64,000 bases of DNA from an uncultured Paracoccaceae bacterium (GTDB taxonomy: Bacteria; Pseudomonadota; Alphaproteobacteria; Rhodobacterales; Rhodobacteraceae): the NCBI GenBank assembly GCA_947499725.1, contig CANMPK010000001.1, positions 186,001 to 250,000 on the forward strand, written 5' to 3'. Positions 20,746-31,061 of the stretch are shown piece by piece. Positions within the stretch are counted from its first letter, which is position 1, and every line of letters starts with the position of its first letter. Below the pieces are notes generated by a model. That model was not told the DNA's origin and ran no database searches. It saw nothing but the letters and a program-made list of their open reading frames with translations. The translations under genes and the position numbers were made by a program.

Positions 20746-20941
20746 CACCGCTGAGACCCGCCGCCCCCTTTGGCCTAGGGGCGGCCCCTGTCTCTTGATT
20801 GAACCCTCTGTTGCCGATCGGATCGAAATGTTGCGCATATTTTTGCTTTCATTGCGATTTGCCGAGGCTGCGACATTGGCTGGGGTTGTTCTCCTCGGCA
20901 AAATAGGGTTTTTGGGGCCAATATTGCTTTGGGAGCCTAAG

Positions 20942-21259
20942 ATGAGCGCACGCCGCCCTGCAAAAGACTGCACTGACATGACGGAAGTCCGCGCCGGTAT
21001 CGACGCATTGGACAAAGATCTGGTGTCTTTATTGTCGACGCGCGCCGGTTACATTCAGCGCGCGATGGAGCTAAAGCAAAGCAACGGTTGGCCAGCCCGC
21101 ATTCCGGACCGTGTGGAAGAAGTGGTCAACAATGCTAAAGCCGAAGCGCGCCAGCAAGGGCTTGACCCAGAGCTGGTGGAAACGCTGTGGCGCCAGTTGA
21201 TTGACTGGTCGATTGAACAAGAAGAGGTGGGGCTGTCTCAGCACCGCTCTGAACCTTAA
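20942..21259 (+). CDS. Chorismate mutase (AroQ type)
   Basis: MTEVRAGIDALDKDLVSLLSTRAGYIQRAMELKQ ... LDPELVETLWRQLIDWSIEQE; start could also be 20978. Confidence 0.85.
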   Translation: MSARRPAKDCTDMTEVRAGIDALDKDLVSLLSTRAGYIQRAMELKQSNGWPARIPDRVEEVVNNAKAEARQQGLDPELVETLWRQLIDWSIEQEEVGLSQHRSEP

Positions 21260-21294
21260 GCCCTAAGACCTCAGACAGAGAGTAGGAGACACTC

Positions 21295-22185
21295 ATGGCC
21301 GCAGACATTATCGATGGTAAGGCTTTTGCCGCCTCTGTTCGTGAAAAAGTTGCTGAACATGTGGCCCGTTTGAAGGAAGAGAACGGCATCACCGCTGGTC
21401 TGGCCGTGATCTTGGTGGGCGAAGACCCAGCCAGCGAAGTGTATGTGCGCAACAAAGGCAAGCAAACGCTTGAGGTTGGCATGAACTCGTTTGAGCACAA
21501 GCTGCCTGCGGATGTCTCTGAAGAAGAGCTGTTTGCACTGGTGGATAAGCTGAATGCGGATCCGGCGGTGCATGGTATTCTATGCCAATTCCCCGTGCCG
21601 GATCATCTGGATGAACGCGCGATTGTGGCGCGGATTGATCCTGCCAAAGATGTTGATGGTCTTAGCGTTGTGAATGCGGGGCGTTTGGCCAGCGGTCAGA
21701 AAGCCCTGATCAGCTGCACGCCTTTGGGCTGCTTGATGCTGCTGCGCGACAAACTGGGCAGCCTGTCTGGATTGGATGCGGTTGTGATTGGCCGCTCGAA
21801 CCTTGTGGGCAAGCCGATGGCGCAACTGTTGCTCGGCGATAGCTGCACTGTAACCATGGCGCATTCGCGCACGAAAGACCTGAAAGAGGTTGTGGGCCGC
21901 GCCGATATTGTGATCGCCGCTGTAGGCCGCCCAGAGATGGTGCCAGGCGACTGGATCAAGGAAGGCGCAACGGTAATCGACGTGGGCATCAACCGCATCG
22001 AGCGGGACGGTAAGCGCAAGCTGGTGGGTGATGTAGACTTCGCCAGCGTGTCTGCACGTGCCGGCGCTGTGACCCCAGTTCCAGGCGGCGTTGGCCCGAT
22101 GACCATCGCGTGCCTCTTGGCCAATACGGTCACCGCCTGCTGCCGCGCGCATGGTTTGGCAGAGCCAGAAGGGCTTACAGCATAA
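21295..22185 (+). CDS. folD: Bifunctional methylenetetrahydrofolate dehydrogenase/cyclohydrolase
   Basis: [50 protein letters not shown]. Confidence 0.97.
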   Translation: MAADIIDGKAFAASVREKVAEHVARLKEENGITAGLAVILVGEDPASEVYVRNKGKQTLEVGMNSFEHKLPADVSEEELFALVDKLNADPAVHGILCQFPVPDHLDERAIVARIDPAKDVDGLSVVNAGRLASGQKALISCTPLGCLMLLRDKLGSLSGLDAVVIGRSNLVGKPMAQLLLGDSCTVTMAHSRTKDLKEVVGRADIVIAAVGRPEMVPGDWIKEGATVIDVGINRIERDGKRKLVGDVDFASVSARAGAVTPVPGGVGPMTIACLLANTVTACCRAHGLAEPEGLTA

Positions 22186-22224
22186 ACTCTCTTTTGAGTT
22201 GTAAGTTTGATACATGATCTACTG

Positions 22225-22259
22225 AAAGCCACTTATACCTAAGGGTATGGTGGCTTTTC
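22225..22259 (+). terminator. Rho-independent terminator after folD
   Basis: aaagccac-ttatacc-taag-ggtat-ggtggctttt. Confidence 0.8.
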
Positions 22260-22418
22260 TCGTAATAAGTGAAAGAAAATTTTAGATTTCTCTTTTCAAA
22301 TCACTGAAAATGCGATCTTTTTAGGGAAGAAGAAGATCGTAAGTGCAAGTGATCGTTGAAAGTATTTCACGCTAGGGTTTCTAGCCTGAGGTGCCCTTGG
22401 CGAGGATAAAGGGGTAGA

Positions 22419-23258
22419 ATGCTTCAAATTGTAAGGGAAACCTTTTCCTCAATTTTGTCGCGTCAAACCATTGCGATCTGGCTTATCTGCAATTTTTGCG
22501 CTGTGACGACGGGCCCCTTTGGCACGTTTAATACGATGAGCTTTGAGCTGCGTTTGCTCTATTGGCCATTGGTGATCACGGTGTCGATTGTACTTGGCTA
22601 CACAGCCGCCGCCTGCGCCCGCATGATTTGCGGCGGCCCCGAAGGCTTGAAGCGGGATATGATCCAAGCTGTGATTGGCTCTTTGTTGGTGTCCGGCTCG
22701 ATCTGGGCCTTTGGAAACCAAGTGTTTTACGTGTTCGTTCAACCGATCTCTTACGGGCTGTTGTTGGGATATGTGGCCTTGGTGTTCTTGGCTGTGATCG
22801 CAAGCCGACACATTCTGCGCCTTGTGATCCGCAAAGCGCGTATGGAGGCCATAGAAAGCGACGTTTCTGTTGAAGCGGACACGGCGCCTGTGTCTTTGAT
22901 CGCGCCTTTGTTGGTGCGCCGTTTGAATGGCGATCATTCCGGTGACATTTTGCGCCTGACAGCCGACAACCATTTTGTTGAAGTGATCTCGGAAACCGGC
23001 GCGACCTCGTTGCGGATGCGGTTTCGCGATGCGATTGCGGAAATGGAAGGCGTTCAGGGTGGGTTGGTGCACCGCTCGCATTGGGTGGCATTTGATGCGG
23101 TGGAAAGCGCCGAGAAACAGCGAGGTAAGTTGATCTTGCGCCTGCGCAATGGCGATGAAGTACCCGTGAGCCGCAGCTATCGCGCTGATCTAGAGGGCAG
23201 CAAGATTGCCACGCTGATCAACGGTTCATCGGAACAATCCGAGGCGTCTGGCCCGTAA
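22419..23258 (+). CDS. Membrane-anchored LytTR DNA-binding domain protein
   Basis: About four TM helices then LytTR-like DILRLTADNHFVEVISETGATSLRMRFRDAIAEM...VHRSHWVAFDAVE. Confidence 0.85.
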   Translation: MLQIVRETFSSILSRQTIAIWLICNFCAVTTGPFGTFNTMSFELRLLYWPLVITVSIVLGYTAAACARMICGGPEGLKRDMIQAVIGSLLVSGSIWAFGNQVFYVFVQPISYGLLLGYVALVFLAVIASRHILRLVIRKARMEAIESDVSVEADTAPVSLIAPLLVRRLNGDHSGDILRLTADNHFVEVISETGATSLRMRFRDAIAEMEGVQGGLVHRSHWVAFDAVESAEKQRGKLILRLRNGDEVPVSRSYRADLEGSKIATLINGSSEQSEASGP

Positions 23259-23880
23259 CGATGGCTTTGGCTTCGGGCCGCATGAGGGTTTCAAAGGCTT
23301 TATCCGTGCTGCGCAGACCACCCGTAAAGGTGCCATAAGCCGGCATAATCACCCGATCCACATCAAACAGAAACGCAGGGCGCGAAATCCCGCGATGCCG
23401 CGTTTGAACGCGCACCTTCGGATGGTAATGCCCCGAGATTTCTCCGCTTTTGCCATCCTTAGCGATATGGCGGAAGGTCAGCGGAGGCACAGGTAATTCA
23501 GCCAAATGGCTGCCGGGCAATTCAATCGGGCCGGGATCATGGTTGCCTTCGATCCAAACCCAGCGCCGCCCCGCCTGTAGGCGGTTGATCCACGCGGTGT
23601 TCTCTTCAGGAAGCGCCTCGAGCGCGTCCAGATCATCAAAACTGTCGCCCAAACACACCACCGTCTGTGCATTGGTGGCGCGCAGGTCTTGTTCCAGTCG
23701 GATCAAAGTGTCCTGCGTGTCATACGGGGGCAGGGTGGTGCCGCTACGGCGGGCCACGCGCTCGGATTTACCAAGGTGCAGGTCAGACACGCACAGCAGG
23801 TCTTTGTCGCGCCACCACAGCGCGCCAGAGCCAAGCGCAGAGAGTTGCGCCCCTGCGAGGGAAAAGTCGACAGTCTTCAT
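23218..23880 (-). CDS. pdeM: Ligase-associated DNA damage response metallophosphoesterase (PdeM-like)
   Basis: LLCVSDLHLGKSERVARR, CLGDSFDD, WIEGNHDPG, ISGHYHPK; start MKTVDFSLAG. Confidence 0.85.
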   Translation of the reverse strand: MKTVDFSLAGAQLSALGSGALWWRDKDLLCVSDLHLGKSERVARRSGTTLPPYDTQDTLIRLEQDLRATNAQTVVCLGDSFDDLDALEALPEENTAWINRLQAGRRWVWIEGNHDPGPIELPGSHLAELPVPPLTFRHIAKDGKSGEISGHYHPKVRVQTRHRGISRPAFLFDVDRVIMPAYGTFTGGLRSTDKAFETLMRPEAKAIVTGQTPRIVPMNR

Positions 23881-23929
23881 AGGGGTATTGGTGGGGCGAT
23901 TCCCATGTTGGGGCAAGCGAATAACAGGC

Positions 23930-26347
23930 TTAGGTTGATAAACCTGCCGCATCCATCAGCGCGGCTTCTTCTTCGGCCAGCAATCTTTCATCCGCAGATC
24001 CTGTGACCGTGACCTTGCCCACCTCAAGGAACAGCGGCGCGGCCAAAGGCGTGACGCGATCCAGCGTGACCAGATCGATGCGGTCTTGGATACGGTCCAG
24101 CATGGCGTCGATACGGGCGAAATCCACAAGGCCGCGCATGGCCTCTTGGCGCGTGACACGCATCAGCAAATGATCCGGATCGTATTTCAGCAGAGTGTCA
24201 TACAGGATATCGCTGGAAAACGTCGCTTGGCGGCCAGATTTACGCTGGCCCGGTTGGTTACGTTCGATCAGCCCCGCGATGGTGGCCACGCCGCGAAACG
24301 TGCGTTTCATCAGGGCGTTTTGAGCCAGCCACCCGTCCAGCCCCTCGGTGAGCGTCGCGCGATCAAACAAGGGCGTCGGGTCCGTGACCGCATCCAGCCC
24401 CCAGATCAGCGTAGCGTAATCGGTAGCGACAAAGCCCATGGGCGCAAGCCCAGCCTCTTCCATCTGTTTGGTCAGCAGCAGCCCAAGGGTTTGCTGCGCA
24501 TTGCGCCCTGCAAAGCCGTACACACACAGATGATGCCGCCCATTGTGCGGAAAGCTTTCGATCAGCAATCGATCTGGCCCGGGCAATTGCGACATATCAC
24601 GTTGCAGCGCCAGCCAATCGGCCGTGTGATCGGGCAGGGCGGGCCAAGTGTCTTGCTGAAAAAGCCGCAGAATGCGCTGCGACAGCTGGGTGGAGGTCGC
24701 GAATTTGGTGCCAGAGAACGTGGCGACCTTGGGTTTGCGGCCTTTGTCGCGGCTGACTTCTACCGTCATCTCGCGCAATCCTTCATAGCGCACGATCTTG
24801 CCGCCGATCAGGAAGGTATCTCCAGCGCTAAGGGATGCCGCAAAGGCCTCTTCGATCTCCCCCAAGGGTTTGCCCCCTCGGCTGCGCTTCATACGCACTT
24901 TCAGCAGGTCGCTGTCTTGGATCGTGCCCGCGTTCATACGCAGCTTGGCGGCGGCGCGGGGGTCGCGCAATTGCCATTGCCCATCGGGACGCTGCATCAG
25001 CCGTTGCCATTGATCATAAGCGCGCAGGGCATAGCCGCCGGTGGCGCAGAAATTCAGGCAATCGTCAAACTCTGTGCGTGTCATGTCCGCATAGGCCCCG
25101 ACGCTGCGCATTTCTTCGAACAGATCATCTGCCATGAATGGCCCGCTGGCGGCGCGTAGCAGGATATGTTGGCACAGCACATCCAAGGGACCTGCGCCGC
25201 GCGGCTCTCCGTCTAGATCATTTTCCTGCACGGCTTCCAAGGCGGCAAGGCATTCCACGACTTCAAACCGGTTGGCGGGCACCAAAAGCGCCTTTGAGGG
25301 CGCGTTATAGCGGTGATTGGCGCGGCCAATGCGTTGTACCAAACGTTTTACATTCTTAGGCGCTCCGATCTGGATCACCAAATCCACGTCGCCCCAGTCG
25401 ATGCCCAGATCAAGGCTGCCGGTGCAAACAATGGCGCGCAATTGGCCTGCCACCATAGCGGCTTCGACCTTTTGGCGCTGCTCGCGGTCTAGGCTGCCGT
25501 GGTGAATGCCGATGGGCAGGCTGTCTTCATTGGCAAGCCACAGGTTGTGAAAGAAAATCTCGGCCTGCGCGCGGGTGTTGTGAAAGATCAGCGTGGTTTT
25601 ATGGGCTTTGATCTGCTCGATCACAGCGGGAATGGAATAGGCCGCACCACCGCCAGCCCAAGGGGGCGGCTCGGATGTGGTGAGCATTTTGATGTCCGGC
25701 TTGGGGCCGGGATCGGCCTGCAAGATCTCGCAAGGGTCTGGATGGCGGGCCAGAAGCTGCGCGATGGCTTGCGGATCATCCACCGTGGCCGACAGGCCGA
25801 CGCGCTTTAGATCGGGGCAGAGCGATTGCAGCCGCGCCAAAGCCAGCATCAGCTGATCGCCCCGTTTGCTTTCGGCCAGCGCGTGGATTTCATCTACCAC
25901 GATGCGTTTCAGCCCCTTAAAGGTGCGCGCCGCATCTTCGTAGCTGGTGAGCAGCGCAAGGCTTTCTGGGGTGGTCAGCAAGATATGCGGCGGGTCAGCT
26001 CGTTGGCGTTTTTTGTGAAAGTTGGATGTGTCGCCCGTGCGATCTTCGATGCGGATATCCAGCCCCATCTCATCCACGGGCGTGCGCAGGTTGCGTTTGA
26101 TATCCGTCGCCAGTGCCTTCAGCGGCGACACATAAAGCGTATGCATCCCCTCATGCGGGGTTTGGGCCAAATCCACCAAAGTGGGAAGAAACCCCGCCAA
26201 GGTTTTCCCGCCGCCCGTGGGCGCGATCAACATCAGGGCCGGGACATCCGCCTTGGCCAGCATCTCTTGTTGGTGGGGATGGACAGACCAGCCACGGCTT
26301 GCAAACCAATCGTTAAAGGTGGCTGGCAAGCAAGGGGCGTTGGTCAT
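23930..26347 (-). CDS. Ligase-associated / Lhr-like DEXH-box helicase
   Basis: LIAPTGGGKTLAGFLPTL, RIVVDEIHALAESKRG, VQRIGRANHRYN; C-terminal Lhr-type region; adjacent to pdeM. Confidence 0.9.
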   Translation of the reverse strand: MTNAPCLPATFNDWFASRGWSVHPHQQEMLAKADVPALMLIAPTGGGKTLAGFLPTLVDLAQTPHEGMHTLYVSPLKALATDIKRNLRTPVDEMGLDIRIEDRTGDTSNFHKKRQRADPPHILLTTPESLALLTSYEDAARTFKGLKRIVVDEIHALAESKRGDQLMLALARLQSLCPDLKRVGLSATVDDPQAIAQLLARHPDPCEILQADPGPKPDIKMLTTSEPPPWAGGGAAYSIPAVIEQIKAHKTTLIFHNTRAQAEIFFHNLWLANEDSLPIGIHHGSLDREQRQKVEAAMVAGQLRAIVCTGSLDLGIDWGDVDLVIQIGAPKNVKRLVQRIGRANHRYNAPSKALLVPANRFEVVECLAALEAVQENDLDGEPRGAGPLDVLCQHILLRAASGPFMADDLFEEMRSVGAYADMTRTEFDDCLNFCATGGYALRAYDQWQRLMQRPDGQWQLRDPRAAAKLRMNAGTIQDSDLLKVRMKRSRGGKPLGEIEEAFAASLSAGDTFLIGGKIVRYEGLREMTVEVSRDKGRKPKVATFSGTKFATSTQLSQRILRLFQQDTWPALPDHTADWLALQRDMSQLPGPDRLLIESFPHNGRHHLCVYGFAGRNAQQTLGLLLTKQMEEAGLAPMGFVATDYATLIWGLDAVTDPTPLFDRATLTEGLDGWLAQNALMKRTFRGVATIAGLIERNQPGQRKSGRQATFSSDILYDTLLKYDPDHLLMRVTRQEAMRGLVDFARIDAMLDRIQDRIDLVTLDRVTPLAAPLFLEVGKVTVTGSADERLLAEEEAALMDAAGLST

Positions 26348-26356
26348 CTGCGTGGA

Positions 26357-26668
26357 TCAGTCCGCGCAGAAGTGGCGATACATCAGCGCGATAAACTCGG
26401 ATGTTTTTTCATCCGCCAGCGCGTAATAGATGGTTTTGCCCTCGCGGCGGGTTTGCACCAGATTTTCATCACGCAGGCGGGCCAACATCTGGCTGACCGT
26501 GGCTTGGCGCAGGTTCAGCAGCTCTTCCAGCTCTCCGACAGACCGTTCGCCACTGGCCAGATAACACAGGATCATCAAGCGCCCATCATGGGCGAGCGTT
26601 TTCAAATATGCGGCGGCGGCTTTGGCGTTTTCCGCCATGTCCTGCGTGGGGGCTGTCGTCTGTGTCAT
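26357..26668 (-). CDS. ArsR-family regulator, SqrR/BigR-like (two conserved Cys)
   Basis: LAHDGRLMILCYLASGERSVGELEELLNLRQATVSQMLARLRDENLVQTRREGKTIYYALADEKTSEFIALMYRHFC. Confidence 0.88.
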   Translation of the reverse strand: MTQTTAPTQDMAENAKAAAAYLKTLAHDGRLMILCYLASGERSVGELEELLNLRQATVSQMLARLRDENLVQTRREGKTIYYALADEKTSEFIALMYRHFCAD

Positions 26669-26771
26669 AGGTGTGAGACTGTTTTTGAATACAGTAGGTT
26701 AGAGAATGTTTGCGTTACCATATCACCCTTTCCTGTAAAGAGCGAGGTGTCTTGGAGCGAAAGACGCAGGG

Positions 26772-28013
26772 CTATTCTGCCGCGCTTGGCTGTGCTTCAG
26801 AAACAGGCACCTTGGTGTGGTTCCAGTTCCAAATCAGGATAATCTGAGCGATGACAATCAACAGTGTTGCCAGCAAGAACGAGGCTCCTGGGAAGTAGAT
26901 CGGCGCATCTGGGCCAGAGAAATAAGCAAAGGTCTGTGTCATCATCAGCGGGGCAATGATCATCGCAACCGATCCGATCGAGCCTAGAACGCCTTGCAAT
27001 TCACCCTGTGCATTGTCCGGCACATTGCGTGACATGATGCTTTGCAGGGCTGGCAAGCCAATCGCCGCCAACGCCGCCACAGGCACAGAAATCATGCCAA
27101 GCAGCCCAGACACAACAAAGCTATAGAACAGCAAAGCGCCGAGTTCGAGCGATTGCCCAAGGAAGACAGTTTGCTTAAGCCCCAAACGCTTGGTGACCGG
27201 CCCCACCAGCGCACCTTGCACCACTGCATAGGCCGCCCCAAACAGGGCCAAGGATAGGCCAATCCTTTGCGGTGACCAGCCAAAACGTTCAGCGGTGAAG
27301 AAGGGCCAAATCACCGGATAGACCAACGTGGCCAATTGATAGAACAGAAAAATCAGCAGCAAAGGCGCAAGCCCCGGTAAACGGGCGATGGCTGCAAATG
27401 CGCCAAAGGGATTAGAACGGCGCCACTCAAACCGGCGGCGCATCTCGTCGGTCACGCTTTCCTTAAGCACCACAAAGCCCAAAACGCCGTTCGCTGCTGC
27501 CAATGCCCCAGCCGCATAAAACGGCGCGCGGGTGCCAAACTGCGCCAGCAAACCGCCCAGCATTGGACCAAGCACCAAGCCCACGCCAAAGCCCGCACCG
27601 ATCAGGCCAAAGTTGCGAGCTTTGTCTTCGGGGCGGCTGATGTCGGCCATATAGGCCGAGGCCGTGCCCTGCGTGGCCGCCGCAATGCCGCCCGCCAAAC
27701 GCCCCGCCAGCAAAATCCAGATCGTCGGCGCAATGGCCATCAGCCCATAAGCCAGCGTCATGAAGCCAAGCGAGATCAACAGCACAGGCCGCCGTCCGAA
27801 TTGATCGGATAGCGCGCCGATCAATGGGCTGAACAAAAACAGCATGGTCGCAAAGCCACTGCCCAGAATGCCGCCCCAGATGGCAGCGTTTGACAGATCG
27901 CCGCCATGCACCTCTTGGATCAGGTCCGGCAGAACCGGCATGATCAGGCCCAACCCCATGGCGTCAATCGTCATGGTGAACAGAATGAACAGGGTAGAGG
28001 TGCTGAATGTCAT
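26772..28013 (-). CDS. MFS transporter, TetA-like
   Basis: About 12 [53 protein letters not shown]. Confidence 0.88.
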   Translation of the reverse strand: MTFSTSTLFILFTMTIDAMGLGLIMPVLPDLIQEVHGGDLSNAAIWGGILGSGFATMLFLFSPLIGALSDQFGRRPVLLISLGFMTLAYGLMAIAPTIWILLAGRLAGGIAAATQGTASAYMADISRPEDKARNFGLIGAGFGVGLVLGPMLGGLLAQFGTRAPFYAAGALAAANGVLGFVVLKESVTDEMRRRFEWRRSNPFGAFAAIARLPGLAPLLLIFLFYQLATLVYPVIWPFFTAERFGWSPQRIGLSLALFGAAYAVVQGALVGPVTKRLGLKQTVFLGQSLELGALLFYSFVVSGLLGMISVPVAALAAIGLPALQSIMSRNVPDNAQGELQGVLGSIGSVAMIIAPLMMTQTFAYFSGPDAPIYFPGASFLLATLLIVIAQIILIWNWNHTKVPVSEAQPSAAE

Positions 28014-28109
28014 CAAGCCGCCTGCGGTAAGGGAATCATGCGCCCTCAAAGAGCGCTCGGCCAATATATGCCAAGCGCCATATGTGTTAAGGTGTGGAAT
28101 GCATGACTT

Positions 28110-28142
28110 GCAAAGACCCGCCGATCTTTGGCGGGTCTTTGC
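28110..28142. terminator. Hairpin terminator, possibly bidirectional
   Basis: Perfect 13-bp stem gcaaagacccgcc-gatcttt-ggcgggtctttgc. Confidence 0.7.
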
Positions 28143-28151
28143 GTCAGGTGC

Positions 28152-28949
28152 TTATGCGCAATGCGCGATGTCTGTTAGGAAGGCCGTCACTGCCTCGCCC
28201 ATAGCCTCTGGCGCATCCACCGGCATGGCGTGGCCGGATTTGCGGATCAGTTTGAATTCAGACGCAGGCACCAGCCCCGTGGTCTCGCGCACCATATCCG
28301 GTGGCACCATACGGTTCTCAGCGCCGCCCAGACCCAAGGTCGACAGACGCAGCCCAGCGGTTTGCGTGTAGAAATCCGTGCCCATCAGCGCAGCCAAAGC
28401 CCCGCAAAGCCCGTCCACGTCTGTGCGTTCAAAGATATCCTGCGTTTGCAGATGCAGCTTGCTATTGATCGCCGCGCGATGAAACCACAAAGGCATAAGG
28501 CGCTGGGCCAAGGCGCTGCGGCCTTTTTCTTTCTTGTCTGACAGCTCGTCGATCATGGCCTGCCAATGGGGCGGGTGGCCGATCTTGGCGGCGGTATTAC
28601 ACAGGATCAACGCGCGCACTTGATCCAAACGTTTCACTGCAAGACCTTGCGCGATCATTCCGCCCAAGCCGATCCCCATCACAGCTGCATCATAGATGCC
28701 TTTGTCGGTCAAAATCGCCTCGGCATCACGAATAAGACGCCCCATCGCATAGGGGGGCTTCACCACCTCCGTGCCCCCATGACCGCGCAGATCATAGCGG
28801 ATCACCCGCAGCGATTTGGGCAGGTGGGGCAGCAGGTTGTCCCACACGGTCAGGTCCATCCCGAAATCATGGATCAAGAATAAAACAGGCCCGTCCTTTG
28901 GGCCTGTCTCTTCCATGTTCACCTCTAGGTCTTTGGCAAACAGGCTCAT
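28152..28949 (-). CDS. Alpha/beta hydrolase (3-oxoadipate enol-lactonase-like)
   Basis: LFLIHDFGMDLTVWDNLLPHL, RVIRYDLRGHGGTE, VMGIGLGGMIAQGLA. Confidence 0.85.
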   Translation of the reverse strand: MSLFAKDLEVNMEETGPKDGPVLFLIHDFGMDLTVWDNLLPHLPKSLRVIRYDLRGHGGTEVVKPPYAMGRLIRDAEAILTDKGIYDAAVMGIGLGGMIAQGLAVKRLDQVRALILCNTAAKIGHPPHWQAMIDELSDKKEKGRSALAQRLMPLWFHRAAINSKLHLQTQDIFERTDVDGLCGALAALMGTDFYTQTAGLRLSTLGLGGAENRMVPPDMVRETTGLVPASEFKLIRKSGHAMPVDAPEAMGEAVTAFLTDIAHCA

Positions 28950-30157
28950 CGCGCGCGGCTCTTATCACCGCCAAGACGCATATGGGCCATGATCTGCCCA
29001 TGGTCCGAGGCCAGTTTGTTATATGGCGCTTCAGGGTGGCTGCCATCTGTCAGGTGGTCGTTAAACACGCTGAAATATTCCATGCCGCCCAAAGCCTCTG
29101 GGTTGTCTGGATGGAAGTGACGGCTCAGGTAGATCTGATCAATGCTTTCATGCACCCCGCCAAAGGCCGTGGTATAGACCATGTCGCGCAGGCTCTTGCG
29201 CACAAACAGGTTCTCGGCAGAGACCAACTGCAGCGCTTCCATCTCGCCGCGAATATAAGCGTCTTGCTCATCGGAATACCGATCGCGCGGGGTCTTCGCG
29301 TCATGGCGCAGCATCCACGCGTAGTTCTTAAACGGCGTCTCACCCGAGATAATCTCGGAACTCACCGCATGTTCGCTGTCGTTAAAGTCGCCGGTCACCA
29401 TGACGGGGCGGCCTTGTTTCAGCTCGTCCACAATGGCGCGGCGCAAAATCCACGCCTCGGCCATACGGCGCAATGCAGCGCGCATCGCGCCAAGCGCACG
29501 GCCCACGGCATCGTATTGCGTCAGGTCGGATTCTGGCGCGAAATCGGCCCCCTCTGGACGGATGAATTCGCCCAGTTTGGATTTCAGATGGCAGTTAAAC
29601 ACGGTGATCACCTGATCGCCCACCGGAATGCGTGCTTTCAAAACAGGGCGTGACAGGCGGCTGATGGTGAAATGCCCCGCATCGCCGCCGCCGAGCTCTT
29701 GCAACGGAATGGTCACAGGCTCTGGCAGCTCTTGGATCACCTCTGGCGTTTCAGCAAAGCCAAAGCGGCTGAGGATCGCCACACCTGGGCGGCGCTGGCC
29801 GGGCTTGCCTGTGTCATTTACATTGGGCGCAAAGGCGAGGGCGGTTTCATCATATGGCGTAAATCCAAGCTTCTTAAAAATCGCCTTGCGGTGATAGCGC
29901 TTGTCTTTGCCCGGCACGACGGCTTCATTCAAAGCCGCCCCGCGACGGTTGGTTTCTGCGATAACCTCCGCCAAAGCCTCTTCTTCAAAGATTTCCTGAA
30001 AGCCCACGATATCCGCATTCATTGACAGGATCTGGTCGGCCATCCAATCGACCTTCCACGCGTGTTCCTCGGGCGTATAGCTTTGGAAGGTATAGTATTC
30101 TTTGTCCGCTCCGATCAGGTTCTTGACGTTGAACGAAGAGATGGTGAATTCGGTCAT
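28946..30157 (-). CDS. Endonuclease/exonuclease/phosphatase family protein
   Basis: SFNVKNLIG, DIVGFQEIFEEEAL, VFNCHLKSK, VTGDFNDSEHA. Confidence 0.87.
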   Translation of the reverse strand: MTEFTISSFNVKNLIGADKEYYTFQSYTPEEHAWKVDWMADQILSMNADIVGFQEIFEEEALAEVIAETNRRGAALNEAVVPGKDKRYHRKAIFKKLGFTPYDETALAFAPNVNDTGKPGQRRPGVAILSRFGFAETPEVIQELPEPVTIPLQELGGGDAGHFTISRLSRPVLKARIPVGDQVITVFNCHLKSKLGEFIRPEGADFAPESDLTQYDAVGRALGAMRAALRRMAEAWILRRAIVDELKQGRPVMVTGDFNDSEHAVSSEIISGETPFKNYAWMLRHDAKTPRDRYSDEQDAYIRGEMEALQLVSAENLFVRKSLRDMVYTTAFGGVHESIDQIYLSRHFHPDNPEALGGMEYFSVFNDHLTDGSHPEAPYNKLASDHGQIMAHMRLGGDKSRAR

Positions 30158-30196
30158 AGGGCACCTTTGTGAGGTCGCGTGTGTCTTTGGCTCGTT

Positions 30197-31030
30197 TTAC
30201 TGCGCCGCCTTCAAAGCCGCCACCCATTTATGCAGCGCATCCAGCGAGGCTGGTTCGTCCAAAAACGGAATATGCGCACGATCCGGTACATTGGCCATGA
30301 TCGCATCAGGTAGGGTGGTTTGCATCTTTTCAAAGGTTTCAAGCGACAACAGATCAGAGTTTGCGCCACGGATCACCGCCACAGGCTTGCCTTCAAAGGC
30401 CGCGTAAAACGGCCAAAGGTCCGGCACCTCTTGCAGGCTCGCGCCCAAGATCGCGTCGCGCAGTTTGGGATCGTATGTGTTGCTTAGACCATTTGGGGTT
30501 TGCACAAACAGCTTCTCACATTCTTCGCGCCAGCGTCCTTCCGGCACATTGGCAAAGCCCTGCATCAAGGCAGCCCGCGCCTCGGCGGCGGCACCAAGGG
30601 TTTTCCAAATCGGCGGGCGGCCAATGTAGTTCATGATCACATCAATGCCCTTGGCATCAATATCCGGCCCGATGTCATTGAATGCCACGCCCAGCAAACG
30701 ATCCATATTAATCGCCCCCATGGTAAAGGCGCACAGCCCCCCGCGAGAGCTGCCCAAAATAGCAAAACGCGCGATGCCCAGATGGTCCATCAATTCAAAG
30801 GCATCCATGCTTTCGCGTGGCACATTATAGGTGGTGAAATCCTCAGCCCAATCCGAGCGACCCCGCCCGCGATAATCCATCTTGATCAGGCGCACGCCGG
30901 GCAGGTGGCCGTTGATGTAACTGAAATCGCTGCTGTTGCGCGTCAGCCCTGACAAGCACAGCACCGGCAAGCCTTTGCCGCTGTCTTCATAATACAGCGT
31001 CAGCCCGTCCGACGTTTGAAAATTCGCCAT
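30197..31030 (-). CDS. Alpha/beta hydrolase
   Basis: LPVLCLSGLTRNSSDF, IKMDYRGRGRSDW, AILGSSRGGLCAF. Confidence 0.88.
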   Translation of the reverse strand: MANFQTSDGLTLYYEDSGKGLPVLCLSGLTRNSSDFSYINGHLPGVRLIKMDYRGRGRSDWAEDFTTYNVPRESMDAFELMDHLGIARFAILGSSRGGLCAFTMGAINMDRLLGVAFNDIGPDIDAKGIDVIMNYIGRPPIWKTLGAAAEARAALMQGFANVPEGRWREECEKLFVQTPNGLSNTYDPKLRDAILGASLQEVPDLWPFYAAFEGKPVAVIRGANSDLLSLETFEKMQTTLPDAIMANVPDRAHIPFLDEPASLDALHKWVAALKAAQ

Positions 31031-31061
31031 AAAATCTGCCTATGAAACTGCGCTGGGCGGA

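Noticed and set aside
24086-25159. 357-aa plus-strand ORF (and 25826-26842 +)
   Set aside because: Antisense to the Lhr-like helicase and its neighbours; no protein-family signal.
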